From: Celeribacter baekdonensis
GTDB lineage: Bacteria; Pseudomonadota; Alphaproteobacteria; Rhodobacterales; Rhodobacteraceae
Assembly: GCF_900102315.1 (NCBI RefSeq)
Contig: NZ_FNBL01000007.1
Coordinates: 124,001 to 188,000 of the forward strand
Length of the DNA stretch: 64,000 nucleotides
Direction: 5' to 3'
Shown: positions 21,668 to 30,241 of the stretch, in pieces
Position numbering within the stretch: position 1 is the first letter of the stretch
Layout: each line of letters opens with the position of its first letter
Made by a program: the position numbers and the translations under genes
The notes under the pieces: generated by a model
The model's input: the letters and a program-made list of their open reading frames with translations, nothing else
Databases searched by the model: none
What the model was told of the DNA's origin: nothing

Positions 21668-22470
21668 CAGGCCAGTTCCTCGTCGCGTGTGATCGCGGCG
21701 GCAACGGCGCGCTCCATCAAGGGGACAAACCCGTCCTGCTCACTCATCAAGACCCGCAGCGCCTCGGCAGTCACCCCGCCCGGAGAGGTCACGTTGATGC
21801 GCAATTGCGCCGGGTCCTCGTCGGAGTCTTCGGCCAATTGCCCAGCGCCGCCCACGGTCGCTTTGGCCAATTGCATCGCCATCTCTGCGGAAAGCCCCGC
21901 CTTTTCACCGGCCAAAGCCATGGCTTCGATGAGGTGGAACACATAGGCCGGACCACAGCCGGAAATGGCGGTCAAAGGCCGGATTTGCGCCTCTGTGTCG
22001 AGCCGCACCACCTGCCCTACAGCTTTGAGCAAGCCTTCGGCCATATCAAGGGCTGCGCCCGAGACCTTGGCATTGCCAACGATCCCGGTGATGCCGCGCC
22101 CGATGGCGGCGGGGGTGTTTGGCATGGCGCGAATGATCGGCGTGTCCGCGCCCAACATGGCCTCATAGGTCGCGATCGAAATCCCGGCGGCCACAGTGAG
22201 GAACACAGTGTCGCCATTGCCAAGCTTTTGCAGCGCGGGCAAGGCATCGCCCATCATTTGTGGTTTGACCGCGACCAAAACGATGGCGGGATTGTCTGGT
22301 AAATCGGTGTTGAGTGCCACGCCGGTCGATTGCAGCCACTCAGAGGGATGCGGATCGAGCACGGTGACCGAGCTGGGCGGCAGACCACCCGCGAGCCAGC
22401 CCTTGAGCATAGCCGAGCCCATTTTCCCGCAGCCCAAAAGCACGAGCCCTCGTGTTTTCAAATCATCCAT
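21667..22470 (-). CDS. proC: Pyrroline-5-carboxylate reductase
   Basis: A 267-residue NAD(P)H enzyme for the last step of proline synthesis. The N-terminal Rossmann motif is [11 protein letters not shown]; the C-terminal dimerisation domain has [15 protein letters not shown] and the signature [11 protein letters not shown]. It is upstream of csaA and probably downstream-coupled to the ybjN gene, but a terminator separates it from ybjN. AAGGA precedes the ATG at 22470; an upstream in-frame start runs through that terminator and is not used. Confidence 0.96.
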   Translation of the reverse strand: MDDLKTRGLVLLGCGKMGSAMLKGWLAGGLPPSSVTVLDPHPSEWLQSTGVALNTDLPDNPAIVLVAVKPQMMGDALPALQKLGNGDTVFLTVAAGISIATYEAMLGADTPIIRAMPNTPAAIGRGITGIVGNAKVSGAALDMAEGLLKAVGQVVRLDTEAQIRPLTAISGCGPAYVFHLIEAMALAGEKAGLSAEMAMQLAKATVGGAGQLAEDSDEDPAQLRINVTSPGGVTAEALRVLMSEQDGFVPLMERAVAAAITRDEELA

Positions 22471-22492
22471 GATCGCATCCTTCGCTTTGGCC

Positions 22493-22522
22493 AAAAAAAG
22501 ACCCCCTGAGGGGTCAGGGGGC
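22493..22522 (-). terminator. Rho-independent terminator after the ybjN-like gene
   Basis: On the minus strand CCCCCTGA and TCAGGGGG form an eight-pair GC-rich stem with loop CCCC, followed by TCTTTTTTT. It ends the YbjN transcript upstream of proC. Confidence 0.9.
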
Positions 22523-22635
22523 ACTTTATCAATCCTCATTGCGAGTGCAACGCACTGACGCGTTGGTTCTGCGCGGGCACCTTGCCCGACGCTCTCAGGA
22601 GCCTTGCATTTCTGCGCGGGCTTTCTGCACGCAGC

Positions 22636-23136
22636 TTACGCCCGACCATAGGCCTCGCAAATGGCGACTTCCATCGCTTCGGCGGGCGTCCGATCCGACC
22701 AAGCGGCCAATTGAAACGCCGGGTAAAACCGCTCAGACGCACCCACGGCAGAACCGATCAGACGGTCGACCTGTTCCGGCCCGGCGATTTGACCGCCCGA
22801 AAGCACCAAACCATAGCGATAGACCATCAGATGTTGTTCAGGCCAATAGGTGAAAGCGCCGGTCCAAATCTGATCATTGGCACGATTGAGCACCTCATAA
22901 ATCTGCGGCAGCTTGTCTTCGGGCGGCTCCATTTCAAAGGTGCAGATCAGGCGCAGGGTCTCGTCGAAATCGGACCATGCGAGCGTGAGCGAATAGGTGC
23001 GCCATTGCCCCTCGACCGCCATAGCGATCTGATCCTCGGTGACGCGGTCAAATTCCCAATCATTGTGTTCGGCCAAATGCTCGCACAGGTCGATGGGATG
23101 GATCTCGGTGGAAAAGTTTTGCTCAATAAACGACAT
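22636..23136 (-). CDS. YbjN-domain protein (type III secretion chaperone-like fold)
   Basis: A 166-residue acidic cytosolic protein. YbjN-family features include the central WRTYSLTLAWSDFDETLRLICTFE and the NDQIWTGAFTYWPEQHLMVYRYGL stretch. YbjN proteins have a secretion-chaperone-like fold and affect motility and stress phenotypes in enterobacteria; no function is known in this group. The ATG at 23136 begins the conserved MSFIEQNF; an upstream start at 23193 adds a non-conserved tail. Confidence 0.82.
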   Translation of the reverse strand: MSFIEQNFSTEIHPIDLCEHLAEHNDWEFDRVTEDQIAMAVEGQWRTYSLTLAWSDFDETLRLICTFEMEPPEDKLPQIYEVLNRANDQIWTGAFTYWPEQHLMVYRYGLVLSGGQIAGPEQVDRLIGSAVGASERFYPAFQLAAWSDRTPAEAMEVAICEAYGRA

Positions 23137-23292
23137 ACGCGGCCTCGTCTGTTTTGCGTCCTGTGGCCTGCGCGACATCCCCGTAGCGACCACTAAGACT
23201 TGGTGCCTGCTCTAGGGGCGGCGGGTTTACCACGTTCCCTTACCAGATATGGTGTGCGCAAAGCATCGGGCCTGTAAAGCGAAATATTTATG

Positions 23293-23366
23293 TTATCCCC
23301 AGCAATCGACGCTCATCCACAGCTTGCCCATTTTTTCCACAGGGCCATAAACCCGCCTGTGGACAA
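23293..23366. promoter_or_regulatory. Cluster of four DnaA-box-like sequences
   Basis: TTATCCCCA (23293-23301), TCATCCACA (23313-23321), TTTTCCACA (23333-23341) and, on the reverse strand, TTGTCCACA (23358-23366). Each matches TTATCCACA in eight of nine positions; starts are 20, 20 and 25 bases apart. It may be a DnaA-binding regulatory site or part of an origin; no dnaA, dnaN, parAB or hemE is nearby. Confidence 0.45.
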
Positions 23367-23367
23367 G

Positions 23368-23393
23368 AAAAAAGGCCCCCGAAACGGGAGCCT
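23368..23393 (-). terminator. Rho-independent terminator of ubiK
   Basis: On the minus strand AGGCTCCCG and CGGGGGCCT pair around TTT and are followed by a T-run, about 60 bases after the ubiK stop. Confidence 0.85.
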
Positions 23394-23454
23394 GATCGCC
23401 AGACACAGGGCCGGACATGATCTCAGAAACGACGGTCGGTTTGACCCTGGACCA

Positions 23455-23703
23455 TCAGACCTTTTTCTTGCGTTCCATCATATCGAGCCGTTTTTTCAGC
23501 TCTTCATTCTCTTCGCGGGCTTTTTGCGCCATGGCGCGCACCGCGTCGAATTCATCGCGGGTGACGAAATCGCGGTCGGCCAACCAGCGGTCCACCAAGC
23601 CTTTGAGCGCGGTGTCCGCCTCTTCTTTTGCTCCCTGAGCCACGCCCATGGCGTTGGTCATCAATTGGGAGATGTCATCAAGGATCTTGTTGCGGGTTTG
23701 CAT
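23455..23703 (-). CDS. ubiK: Ubiquinone biosynthesis accessory factor UbiK (BMFP family)
   Basis: An 82-residue coiled-coil protein. Helical N-terminus TRNKILDDISQLMTNAMGVAQGAKEEAD, then RDFVTRDEFDAVRAMAQKAREENEELKKRLD, the fusogenic-domain pattern of BMFP/UbiK. UbiK helps assemble the aerobic ubiquinone complex with UbiJ in proteobacteria. The ATG at 23703 starts the conserved region. It is divergent from lgt. Confidence 0.88.
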   Translation of the reverse strand: MQTRNKILDDISQLMTNAMGVAQGAKEEADTALKGLVDRWLADRDFVTRDEFDAVRAMAQKAREENEELKKRLDMMERKKKV

Positions 23704-23806
23704 GGGCTGTCTCCGAAACGCATTCGTGAATATCTCTCCCCTATATGGGGGGCAAAAGGGCAAATCACAAGGTTGACTTCCCCGCCGCTCTTGAGACAGT
23801 TGCGCC

Positions 23807-24700
23807 ATGTTTCAAATGATCCCCGCCGTGATACAATTCCCCGACCTGTCGCCCATCTTGTTTGAGCTGGACCTTGGACCGATTCACTTTGCGCTGCATT
23901 GGTATGCGCTGGCTTATATCGGTGGATTTCTGATCGGCTGGCTGCTGATCATGCGCGCGCTCAAAACGCCGCGACTTTGGCCCTCAGACACGCCACCGAT
24001 GGGACGCACCGCGTTTGAAGACCTGCTGACATGGCTGATTTTGGGCGTCATCGTTGGGGGGCGGCTGGGATATGTGTTGTTTTACAAACCGGGCTATTAC
24101 TTCGCCCATCCGATTGAAATCCCGATGGTGTGGCAGGGCGGCATGGCCTTTCATGGCGGTTTTATCGGCGTGGTGATTGCCGCAGCCCTTTGGGGTCGCA
24201 CACACAAAGTGCCGCTTGGCTCGCTCGCCGATATGTTGGCGATGGCCACGCCTCCGGGCCTGATGTTGGGACGGATCGCCAATTTCGTGAATGCGGAATT
24301 GTGGGGCAAACCGTGGGACGGCCCTTGGGCGGTGATTTTTCCGGGCGATGCGGCACAGGCCTGTGCCACGCTGAGCGCCCCCTGCGCCCGCCACCCCTCG
24401 CAACTCTATGAGGCGGGGATGGAGGGGCTGATTCTGGGCAGCGTGTTGTTGGTGATGGTTTGGGGATTTCGCGCCTTCAAACGTCCGGGCCTTGTCGCGG
24501 GCGTGTTTTTTGCGGGCTATGGCCTATCGCGCTTTATCGTTGAGTTTTTCCGCCAAGCGGACGACCAATTCATCACCGCAATCAACCCCAACGGTGCCGT
24601 GTTTGCCGGGATGCAAATGGGGCAACTTCTGTCTCTGCCGATGATCCTGATCGGCGTGTTTTTTGCCGCCCGAGCCCTGCGTGGACCGCGCCCCGCATGA
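23807..24700 (+). CDS. lgt: Prolipoprotein diacylglyceryl transferase
   Basis: A 297-residue inner-membrane enzyme that moves diacylglycerol from phosphatidylglycerol to the lipobox cysteine of prolipoproteins. About seven helices. Signature regions are GGRLGYVLFY, GGMAFHGGFIG with the essential histidine, GRIANFVNAELWG, and RHPSQLYEAGMEG. Its TGA overlaps the ATG of the next gene (ATGA). The M48 lipoprotein in this window would be one of its substrates. Confidence 0.97.
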   Translation: MFQMIPAVIQFPDLSPILFELDLGPIHFALHWYALAYIGGFLIGWLLIMRALKTPRLWPSDTPPMGRTAFEDLLTWLILGVIVGGRLGYVLFYKPGYYFAHPIEIPMVWQGGMAFHGGFIGVVIAAALWGRTHKVPLGSLADMLAMATPPGLMLGRIANFVNAELWGKPWDGPWAVIFPGDAAQACATLSAPCARHPSQLYEAGMEGLILGSVLLVMVWGFRAFKRPGLVAGVFFAGYGLSRFIVEFFRQADDQFITAINPNGAVFAGMQMGQLLSLPMILIGVFFAARALRGPRPA

Positions 24701-25776
24701 CCCAGATGACGCCGCTCGCTGACCTTCTGACCCGCCGCATCCGGCATGCGGGTCCGATGTCTTTGGCGGAATTCATGAGCGATTGCCTGCTGCATCCCGA
24801 GCATGGCTATTACACCACACGCGACCCTTTGGGCGCAGGCGGCGATTTCACCACCGCACCGGAAATCAGCCAGATGTTTGGCGAGATGATCGGGCTGTGT
24901 CTGGCGCAAAACTGGTTGGACCAAGGCGCGCCCTCGCCCTTTACCCTCGCCGAGATTGGCCCCGGACGCGGCACCTTGATGGCCGATATCTTGCGCGTGA
25001 CCAAAGCCGTTCCGGAGTTGCACGCCGCAATGAAAGTGCATTTGATCGAGGCCTCTCCGACCTTGCAGGCCACACAGGCCAAGACGCTGGCCGCCTATGA
25101 GATCACATGGCTTGAGAGTGTGGCGGACCTGCCTCAAGCGCCTTTATGGCTGGTCGCCAACGAGTTCTTCGACGCCCTGCCGATCCGCCAATTCACCCGC
25201 GATGGCGCGGGATGGCGCGAGGCGCAGGTGGGGTTGCTCAATGGGGCTTTGACCCTTGGCCTCTCCGCCGCCACCCCCATGCCGGAACTGGCGCATCGGC
25301 TGACAGACACCAAAGACGGCGACATTGTCGAGATCTGTCCCGCAAGCACGCCGATTGTGACCGAGATCGCCACGCGCATTGCACAGCATGGCGGCGCGGC
25401 CCTTTTTGTCGATTATGGCGATTGGCGCTCGCTGGGCGATACGTTTCAGGCGCTTGAGGCGCATCAGATGGTCGATCCCCTCGCGCGCCCCGGTTGCGCC
25501 GATCTCACCGCCCATGTGGATTTCGACGCCTTGGCGCGCGCCGCACAGAGCGCGGGAGCCGTGGCGTCTCAGATGATCCCGCAAGGGATGCTCTTGGGAC
25601 GGCTCGGGATCTCTGCCCGCGCCGAAGCGCTTGCCACAAAGTTGAGCGGTGACGCCCTTAAATCTCACATCGCCGCATTTGACAGGTTGACCTCACCCGC
25701 AGAAATGGGAACGCTTTTCAAAGCACTCGCCCTCGCCCCCACAGCCAAATTACTGCCTCCAGGATTTGACGCATGA
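24697..25776 (+). CDS. MidA/NDUFAF7-family SAM-dependent methyltransferase
   Basis: A 359-residue class I methyltransferase. SAM-binding motif is LAEIGPGRGTLMADILR at about residues 85-100, with the family motif WLVANEFFDALPIRQF. The eukaryotic homologue NDUFAF7 dimethylates an arginine of the complex I subunit NDUFS2; the bacterial target may be NuoD but is unproven. It overlaps lgt and pgeF by four bases at each end (ATGA), forming one tightly coupled operon, an arrangement I recognise as common in alphaproteobacteria. Confidence 0.9.
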   Translation: MTQMTPLADLLTRRIRHAGPMSLAEFMSDCLLHPEHGYYTTRDPLGAGGDFTTAPEISQMFGEMIGLCLAQNWLDQGAPSPFTLAEIGPGRGTLMADILRVTKAVPELHAAMKVHLIEASPTLQATQAKTLAAYEITWLESVADLPQAPLWLVANEFFDALPIRQFTRDGAGWREAQVGLLNGALTLGLSAATPMPELAHRLTDTKDGDIVEICPASTPIVTEIATRIAQHGGAALFVDYGDWRSLGDTFQALEAHQMVDPLARPGCADLTAHVDFDALARAAQSAGAVASQMIPQGMLLGRLGISARAEALATKLSGDALKSHIAAFDRLTSPAEMGTLFKALALAPTAKLLPPGFDA

Positions 25777-26531
25777 GCCTTGAAATCATCACCTCCGACG
25801 CGCTCAATGGCGTGACACACGGGTTTTTCACCCGCAAAGGCGGGGCCTCTTCGGGGGTGTTTGAGGGGCTGAACTGCGGGCTTGGCTCCACCGATCAATC
25901 CGACATCGTTAAAATCAACCGCGCGCGGGTGGCCAAGGCCATGGATCTGACCCCGGATCAGCTCTGCGCCGCGCATCAAATCCACTCCGCCGATGTGGCG
26001 ATTGTCACCGGGCCACAAAGTGGCGATGCCCCAAAAGCCGATGCTTTGGTCACCGATCAACCGGGCCTCGCCTTGGTGATCCTGACCGCCGATTGTCAGC
26101 CGGTGCTGTTTGCGGATCGTGACACTGGCGTCATTGGCGCGGCCCATGCCGGGTGGAAGGGCGCGGCGGCCGGAGTGTTGGAGGCCACGATTGAAGCGAT
26201 GGAAACATTGGGGGCAAAACGGGAGGCGATCACCGCCGTCATCGGCCCGTCCATTTCTCAACGCGCCTATGAGGTTGGTCCTGAATTCTTTGAAGATTTC
26301 TATGCCGAGAACCCGATCTACGCGCGGTTTTTCACCAATGGCACGGGCGACCGCTACCTCTTTGACCTTCCGGCTTTTGGGTTATATCGCCTGCGCGAAG
26401 CGGGGGTTGGCCATGCCGAATGGACCCGCCATTGCACCTATTTCGACCCGTCCCGGTTTTATTCCTACCGCCGCTCGGTGCATCGCAAAGAGGCGGATTA
26501 CGGGCGACTCATATCGGTGATCCGACTTTAA
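25773..26531 (+). CDS. pgeF: Peptidoglycan editing factor PgeF (YfiH, multicopper oxidase-like laccase fold)
   Basis: A 252-residue DUF152/YfiH protein. Metal-binding signature: HQIHSADVAIV near residue 70, TADCQPVLFAD around 108-118 and AAHAGWKGAAAG around 125-136, supplying His, Cys and His ligands. In E. coli PgeF removes misincorporated serine from muropeptides; earlier work called the family polyphenol oxidase or purine nucleosidase. Last gene of the lgt operon, consistent with envelope quality control. Confidence 0.92.
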   Translation: MSLEIITSDALNGVTHGFFTRKGGASSGVFEGLNCGLGSTDQSDIVKINRARVAKAMDLTPDQLCAAHQIHSADVAIVTGPQSGDAPKADALVTDQPGLALVILTADCQPVLFADRDTGVIGAAHAGWKGAAAGVLEATIEAMETLGAKREAITAVIGPSISQRAYEVGPEFFEDFYAENPIYARFFTNGTGDRYLFDLPAFGLYRLREAGVGHAEWTRHCTYFDPSRFYSYRRSVHRKEADYGRLISVIRL

Positions 26532-26848
26532 GCCGACCGGACTTTCTGACCAATGGTGCGTGAGAACCGGGGGCATTGTGGCACGAATGCGGCGCAGTAG
26601 TGCCTCATTTCCACCCGAAACAATCCATCGAACTCGCAATTATTGTTTCCAAACACAAAAGATTAACGTGATATTTCTTATGGTTAACGCGACATCTCGG
26701 CTCTGCGCACCCTCAACATTCTCCTCCACTCCTCTCGCCAAATTTTCTGCCCCACACGCCGCATTTTTGCCGAAGCCTCCCTGCATATTGGCAGCAACAA
26801 AACCGAAAACCGGGCCGAGCGCCCCGATGACATAAAGTGAGAGCAGAG
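26532..26848. other. Gene-free 317-base region with CtrA-like TTAACG motifs
   Basis: No coding sequence supported. A hairpin GGCAC-N15-GTGCC lies near 26571-26600. Two TTAACG motifs occur at 26663-26668 and 26684-26689, the second within ATGGTTAACG (reverse TTAACCAT, a CtrA-type half-site). It is the presumed promoter region of the 48-residue protein gene. Confidence 0.4.
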
Positions 26849-26995
26849 ATGAAAAACCGCCGCTGGATGAAATCAATGATCGCCGAAGCCAAAAAGACCG
26901 ACGTGCAAATGCCCTGGACCCGCGGCCTGCGCCGCGATGCGTTCATTGCCAAAAAGACCGGCGTACGCCCGATGAAACTCGTCGCTTCGGCCTAA
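26849..26995 (+). CDS. Small basic protein, 48 residues, unknown function
   Basis: Short coding sequence opening MKNRRWMKSMIAEAKK and closing with KTGVRPMKLVASA. It is strongly basic, carries a WTRGLRRDAFIAKK centre, and is preceded by GAGAGCAGAG as a ribosome site. Similar very short basic proteins with an RRWMK opening occur in related Rhodobacterales as far as I recall. It may bind nucleic acid, but that is a guess from charge. The TAA stop is followed by AGCGATTCG, resembling the start of the window's palindromic repeats. Confidence 0.6.
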   Translation: MKNRRWMKSMIAEAKKTDVQMPWTRGLRRDAFIAKKTGVRPMKLVASA

Positions 26996-27077
26996 AGCGA
27001 TTCGCCGCCTTTTCCTTCGGACAGGGGCGCGGCGGGTAGGGTCACCGCAGGATTGCATCAGATTTGAGAAACAATGA

Positions 27078-27108
27078 AACGGCGGACCAGCGGACTGGGT
27101 CCGCCGTT
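27078..27108. terminator. Perfect 11-pair hairpin, possible terminator of the small basic protein gene
   Basis: AACGGCGGACC and GGTCCGCCGTT pair perfectly around a nine-base loop, about 80 bases after the small gene. No T-run follows at once on the plus strand, so termination is likely but not certain. Confidence 0.55.
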
Positions 27109-27135
27109 AACCATAATTAGATAAAATTTTTGACA
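27107..27135 (+). promoter_or_regulatory. CtrA-like motif and -35-like element upstream of the Hint gene
   Basis: TTAACCATAATTAG (27107-27120) is close to the CtrA box TTAACCAT-N-TTAA. TTGACA at 27130-27135 could be a -35, but the hexamer 17 bases on (TGATCG) is a poor -10. Regulation of the Hint gene by CtrA is plausible, not shown. Confidence 0.4.
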
Positions 27136-27204
27136 ATCCCCTCAAAACCGGGTGATCGTTGACACACTGTTCCGGTGGGGGCCGACACAGTGACGAGGTG
27201 ACGT

Positions 27205-28047
27205 ATGTCGCAGCCCCTAAGAGGTGCGCTCCCATCGGTGCGCCAATCCAACACCGTTGCCGACTTGGGCCTCTCTCATCATGACAGATCCGTTCAACCC
27301 GCGTGGACCGTGCGCCGCGCCCGTCCCTATGAACGCCCCGCCGATCAGCCCGTCGTCATGCGGCGCAGCTATGACATTCAATGGCTGGCCGCAAACGGCG
27401 ACATTCGCGATGCAGCGTTGTCGGCTCCGGCCCTGCCCGTCTTTGAAGCCGCCTTTAATGCCTTCGCCCGTGGCGCGCTGATCCCAACGACCATGGGTCT
27501 CGTCGCGATCGAGGATCTGTTGCCCGGCGATCAGGTCGAGACCGTCGAAGGCGATGTGCAGACGGTGGATTGGATCGGTTCGATGCAGATCGACACAGGT
27601 GGCACACGCGCGCAGGACGCAAAACCTGAACGCCTGTACCGGATCACCGCCGATACCTTTGGTCTTGGCCGCCCCGCACCGGATTTGATACTGGGGGCAG
27701 GCGCACGCTATTTGTACCGTGCCCATGCGCTCAAATCCTATCTTGGCACGGCCCAAGCGCTCGCACCTGTGCCCAGTCTGGTAGATGGCGTTTCAGTGAT
27801 CGAAGTGACGCCAATGTCCTCCGTACGCAGCTACCATATTGGCCTAAGCCAACATCGGTTGATCCGCGTGAACGGCGTCGCTCTTGAAAGCTACCATCCG
27901 GGCACCACGGCGTCCGGCCAATTGCCAAACGCGTTGCGGGCACAGTTCATGGCGCTGTTTCCGCATTTGGACGGGCTGGGGGCCTTTGGGGCGATGTCCT
28001 ATCCGCGCCTGTCTCCAACCGATTTGATCATGTTAGACAACGCCTGA
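27205..28047 (+). CDS. Hint-domain (Hint_2) protein
   Basis: A 280-residue protein whose residues ~84-240 form a Hint (hedgehog/intein) module: AFARGALIPTTMG start, VAIEDLLPGDQVETVEG, VDWIG, then a late RLIRVNGVALESYHPG block. In splicing or autoprocessing Hint domains the first residue of the A-block is Cys/Ser; here it is Ala86, so self-cleavage by the usual route looks impossible. Such proteins are abundant in Rhodobacterales, often as C-terminal parts of secreted proteins. No signal peptide. Role unknown. Confidence 0.85.
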   Translation: MSQPLRGALPSVRQSNTVADLGLSHHDRSVQPAWTVRRARPYERPADQPVVMRRSYDIQWLAANGDIRDAALSAPALPVFEAAFNAFARGALIPTTMGLVAIEDLLPGDQVETVEGDVQTVDWIGSMQIDTGGTRAQDAKPERLYRITADTFGLGRPAPDLILGAGARYLYRAHALKSYLGTAQALAPVPSLVDGVSVIEVTPMSSVRSYHIGLSQHRLIRVNGVALESYHPGTTASGQLPNALRAQFMALFPHLDGLGAFGAMSYPRLSPTDLIMLDNA

Positions 28048-28100
28048 TCCCGGCAAAAATCCACGTTCACTGATCCCAGTCCCTCCAGGTGGCGATCACA

Positions 28101-28135
28101 GAAACGGCCCGGCCAAATGGCACGGGCCGTTTTCT
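28101..28135. terminator. Rho-independent terminator between the Hint gene and lrp-like gene
   Basis: GAAACGGCCCG and CGGGCCGTTTTC form an 11-pair stem. It can serve both convergent genes. Confidence 0.82.
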
Positions 28136-28158
28136 GCGTCTCCCACCCAATAGCGGCT

Positions 28159-28659
28159 TTAGGCGTTTTGCGCCAAACGGGCTTCGAGCACTTCAAAGGG
28201 CACGCCCGGCTCATCCTTGGCACAGCGGATCACCAAGGAGGTTTTGACGCTGGCGACATTCTCGGTCGACAACAACTCTCCGGTGAGAAAGCTTTGAAAG
28301 GTCGACAGATCAGGTGCCACGCATTTGAGGATAAAATCCACCTCGCCGTTCAACATGTGACATTCACGGACCAAGGGCCATTCGCGGCATTTTGCCTCAA
28401 ATTTCGACAGGTCCACCTCGGCCTGACTTTGCAGACCGACCATGGCAAACACCTGAACCTCAAAATTCAGCGCCCGCGCGTCGACGACGGCGTGATAGCC
28501 TTTGATGTAGCCGCTCTCTTCCAATGTGCGCACCCGGCGCAGGCAGGGCGGCGCGGAAATCCCCACACGTTTGGCCAACTCAACGTTGGTCATCCGACCG
28601 TCAGCCTGTAGTTCAGCAAGGATTTTGCGGTCGATGTCGTCGAGCTTGTGAGGGGGCAT
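28159..28659 (-). CDS. Lrp/AsnC-family transcriptional regulator
   Basis: A 166-residue regulator. An N-terminal winged helix (LDDIDRKILAELQADGRMTNVELAKRVGIS..CLRRVRTLEESG) is followed by the RAM/AsnC ligand-binding domain with VFAMVGLQSQ and the closing VKTSLVIR. Members sense amino acids and form octamers on DNA. It is divergent from trxB, and a perfect dyad CATGTTT-TTCG-AAACATG lies 32 bases ahead of its ATG, a likely autoregulatory operator. The ATG at 28659 has GGAG upstream. Confidence 0.93.
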   Translation of the reverse strand: MPPHKLDDIDRKILAELQADGRMTNVELAKRVGISAPPCLRRVRTLEESGYIKGYHAVVDARALNFEVQVFAMVGLQSQAEVDLSKFEAKCREWPLVRECHMLNGEVDFILKCVAPDLSTFQSFLTGELLSTENVASVKTSLVIRCAKDEPGVPFEVLEARLAQNA

Positions 28660-28690
28660 GTTTTTCTCCGGTCTTCTTGGCCAAATCGGG

Positions 28691-28708
28691 CATGTTTTTC
28701 GAAACATG
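28691..28708. promoter_or_regulatory. Perfect dyad, candidate Lrp operator
   Basis: CATGTTT (28691-28697) and AAACATG (28702-28708) are exact inverted repeats around TTCG, upstream of the lrp-like gene in the 332-base divergent region shared with trxB. The rest of that region (28660-28991) shows no gene. Confidence 0.5.
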
Positions 28709-28853
28709 TGCGCAGGCGGCTCCACGCGCAACTTTCTTTCTCATTTCAGCAAGATCATTTCAAGAGGATTTCGCCACAACGGCGATCAAGATCACAGCAC
28801 ACGCCCAAGTTTTCGGCTAAAATCTCCAGTATCAGCCGCAAATGCGGGGTTAA

Positions 28854-29936
<1,083 letters not shown>

Positions 29937-29941
29937 GATCC

Positions 29942-30019
29942 GGCACGCCGCATACTACCCGCCCGAAACTGAGTCGCCCCCACGGGTGCCCCGGTCTCTG
30001 GCGGGCAGTATGCGGTGCC
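29942..30019. repeat. Long imperfect inverted repeat after trxB
   Basis: A 22-base arm (29942-29963, starting GGCACGCCGCATACT) and a 20-base arm (30000-30019, ending AGTATGCGGTGCC) pair over 20 positions with one two-base bulge and one mismatch; the loop is 36 bases. It could be the trxB terminator stem, a structured RNA or a small mobile-element remnant. The rest of the 305-base gap holds the hairpin at 30096-30126. Confidence 0.7.
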
Positions 30020-30095
30020 TATGAAAATGATGAGACCGGGATATTGATCTCTCAAGATCAACATTTGTCGGAAAATTGGTCGGAATAGACCAAAG

Positions 30096-30126
30096 AATGA
30101 GGCCTTTGGGCCTCATTTCATCTTTC
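30096..30126 (+). terminator. Hairpin upstream of sat-cysC, possible terminator or leader structure
   Basis: AATGAGGCC pairs with GGCCTCATT around TTTG, followed by a broken T-rich tract TCATCTTTCT. It lies 116 bases before the sat-cysC start and could end trxB-side transcripts or attenuate sat-cysC. Confidence 0.55.
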
Positions 30127-30241
30127 TGCACCTGCAGCATGTTGATTTTCATGCCGAGCTCAGGCTAATCGGACGAGATTGACCCGACCAGAGTCGATTA
30201 TTGTACATTGTCGAACTGTCCAGCCAAAAAAGGCCTTCCGT

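Larger units (their letters stand above)
23137..23454. other. Gene-free region between ybjN and ubiK with DnaA-box-like cluster
   Basis: A 318-base region containing the ybjN promoter, the ubiK terminator (23368-23393) and, between them, four 9-mers that each differ from the DnaA box TTATCCACA at one position (23293-23366). AT-rich GAAATATTTATG precedes the first. No open reading frame is supported. Confidence 0.6.
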
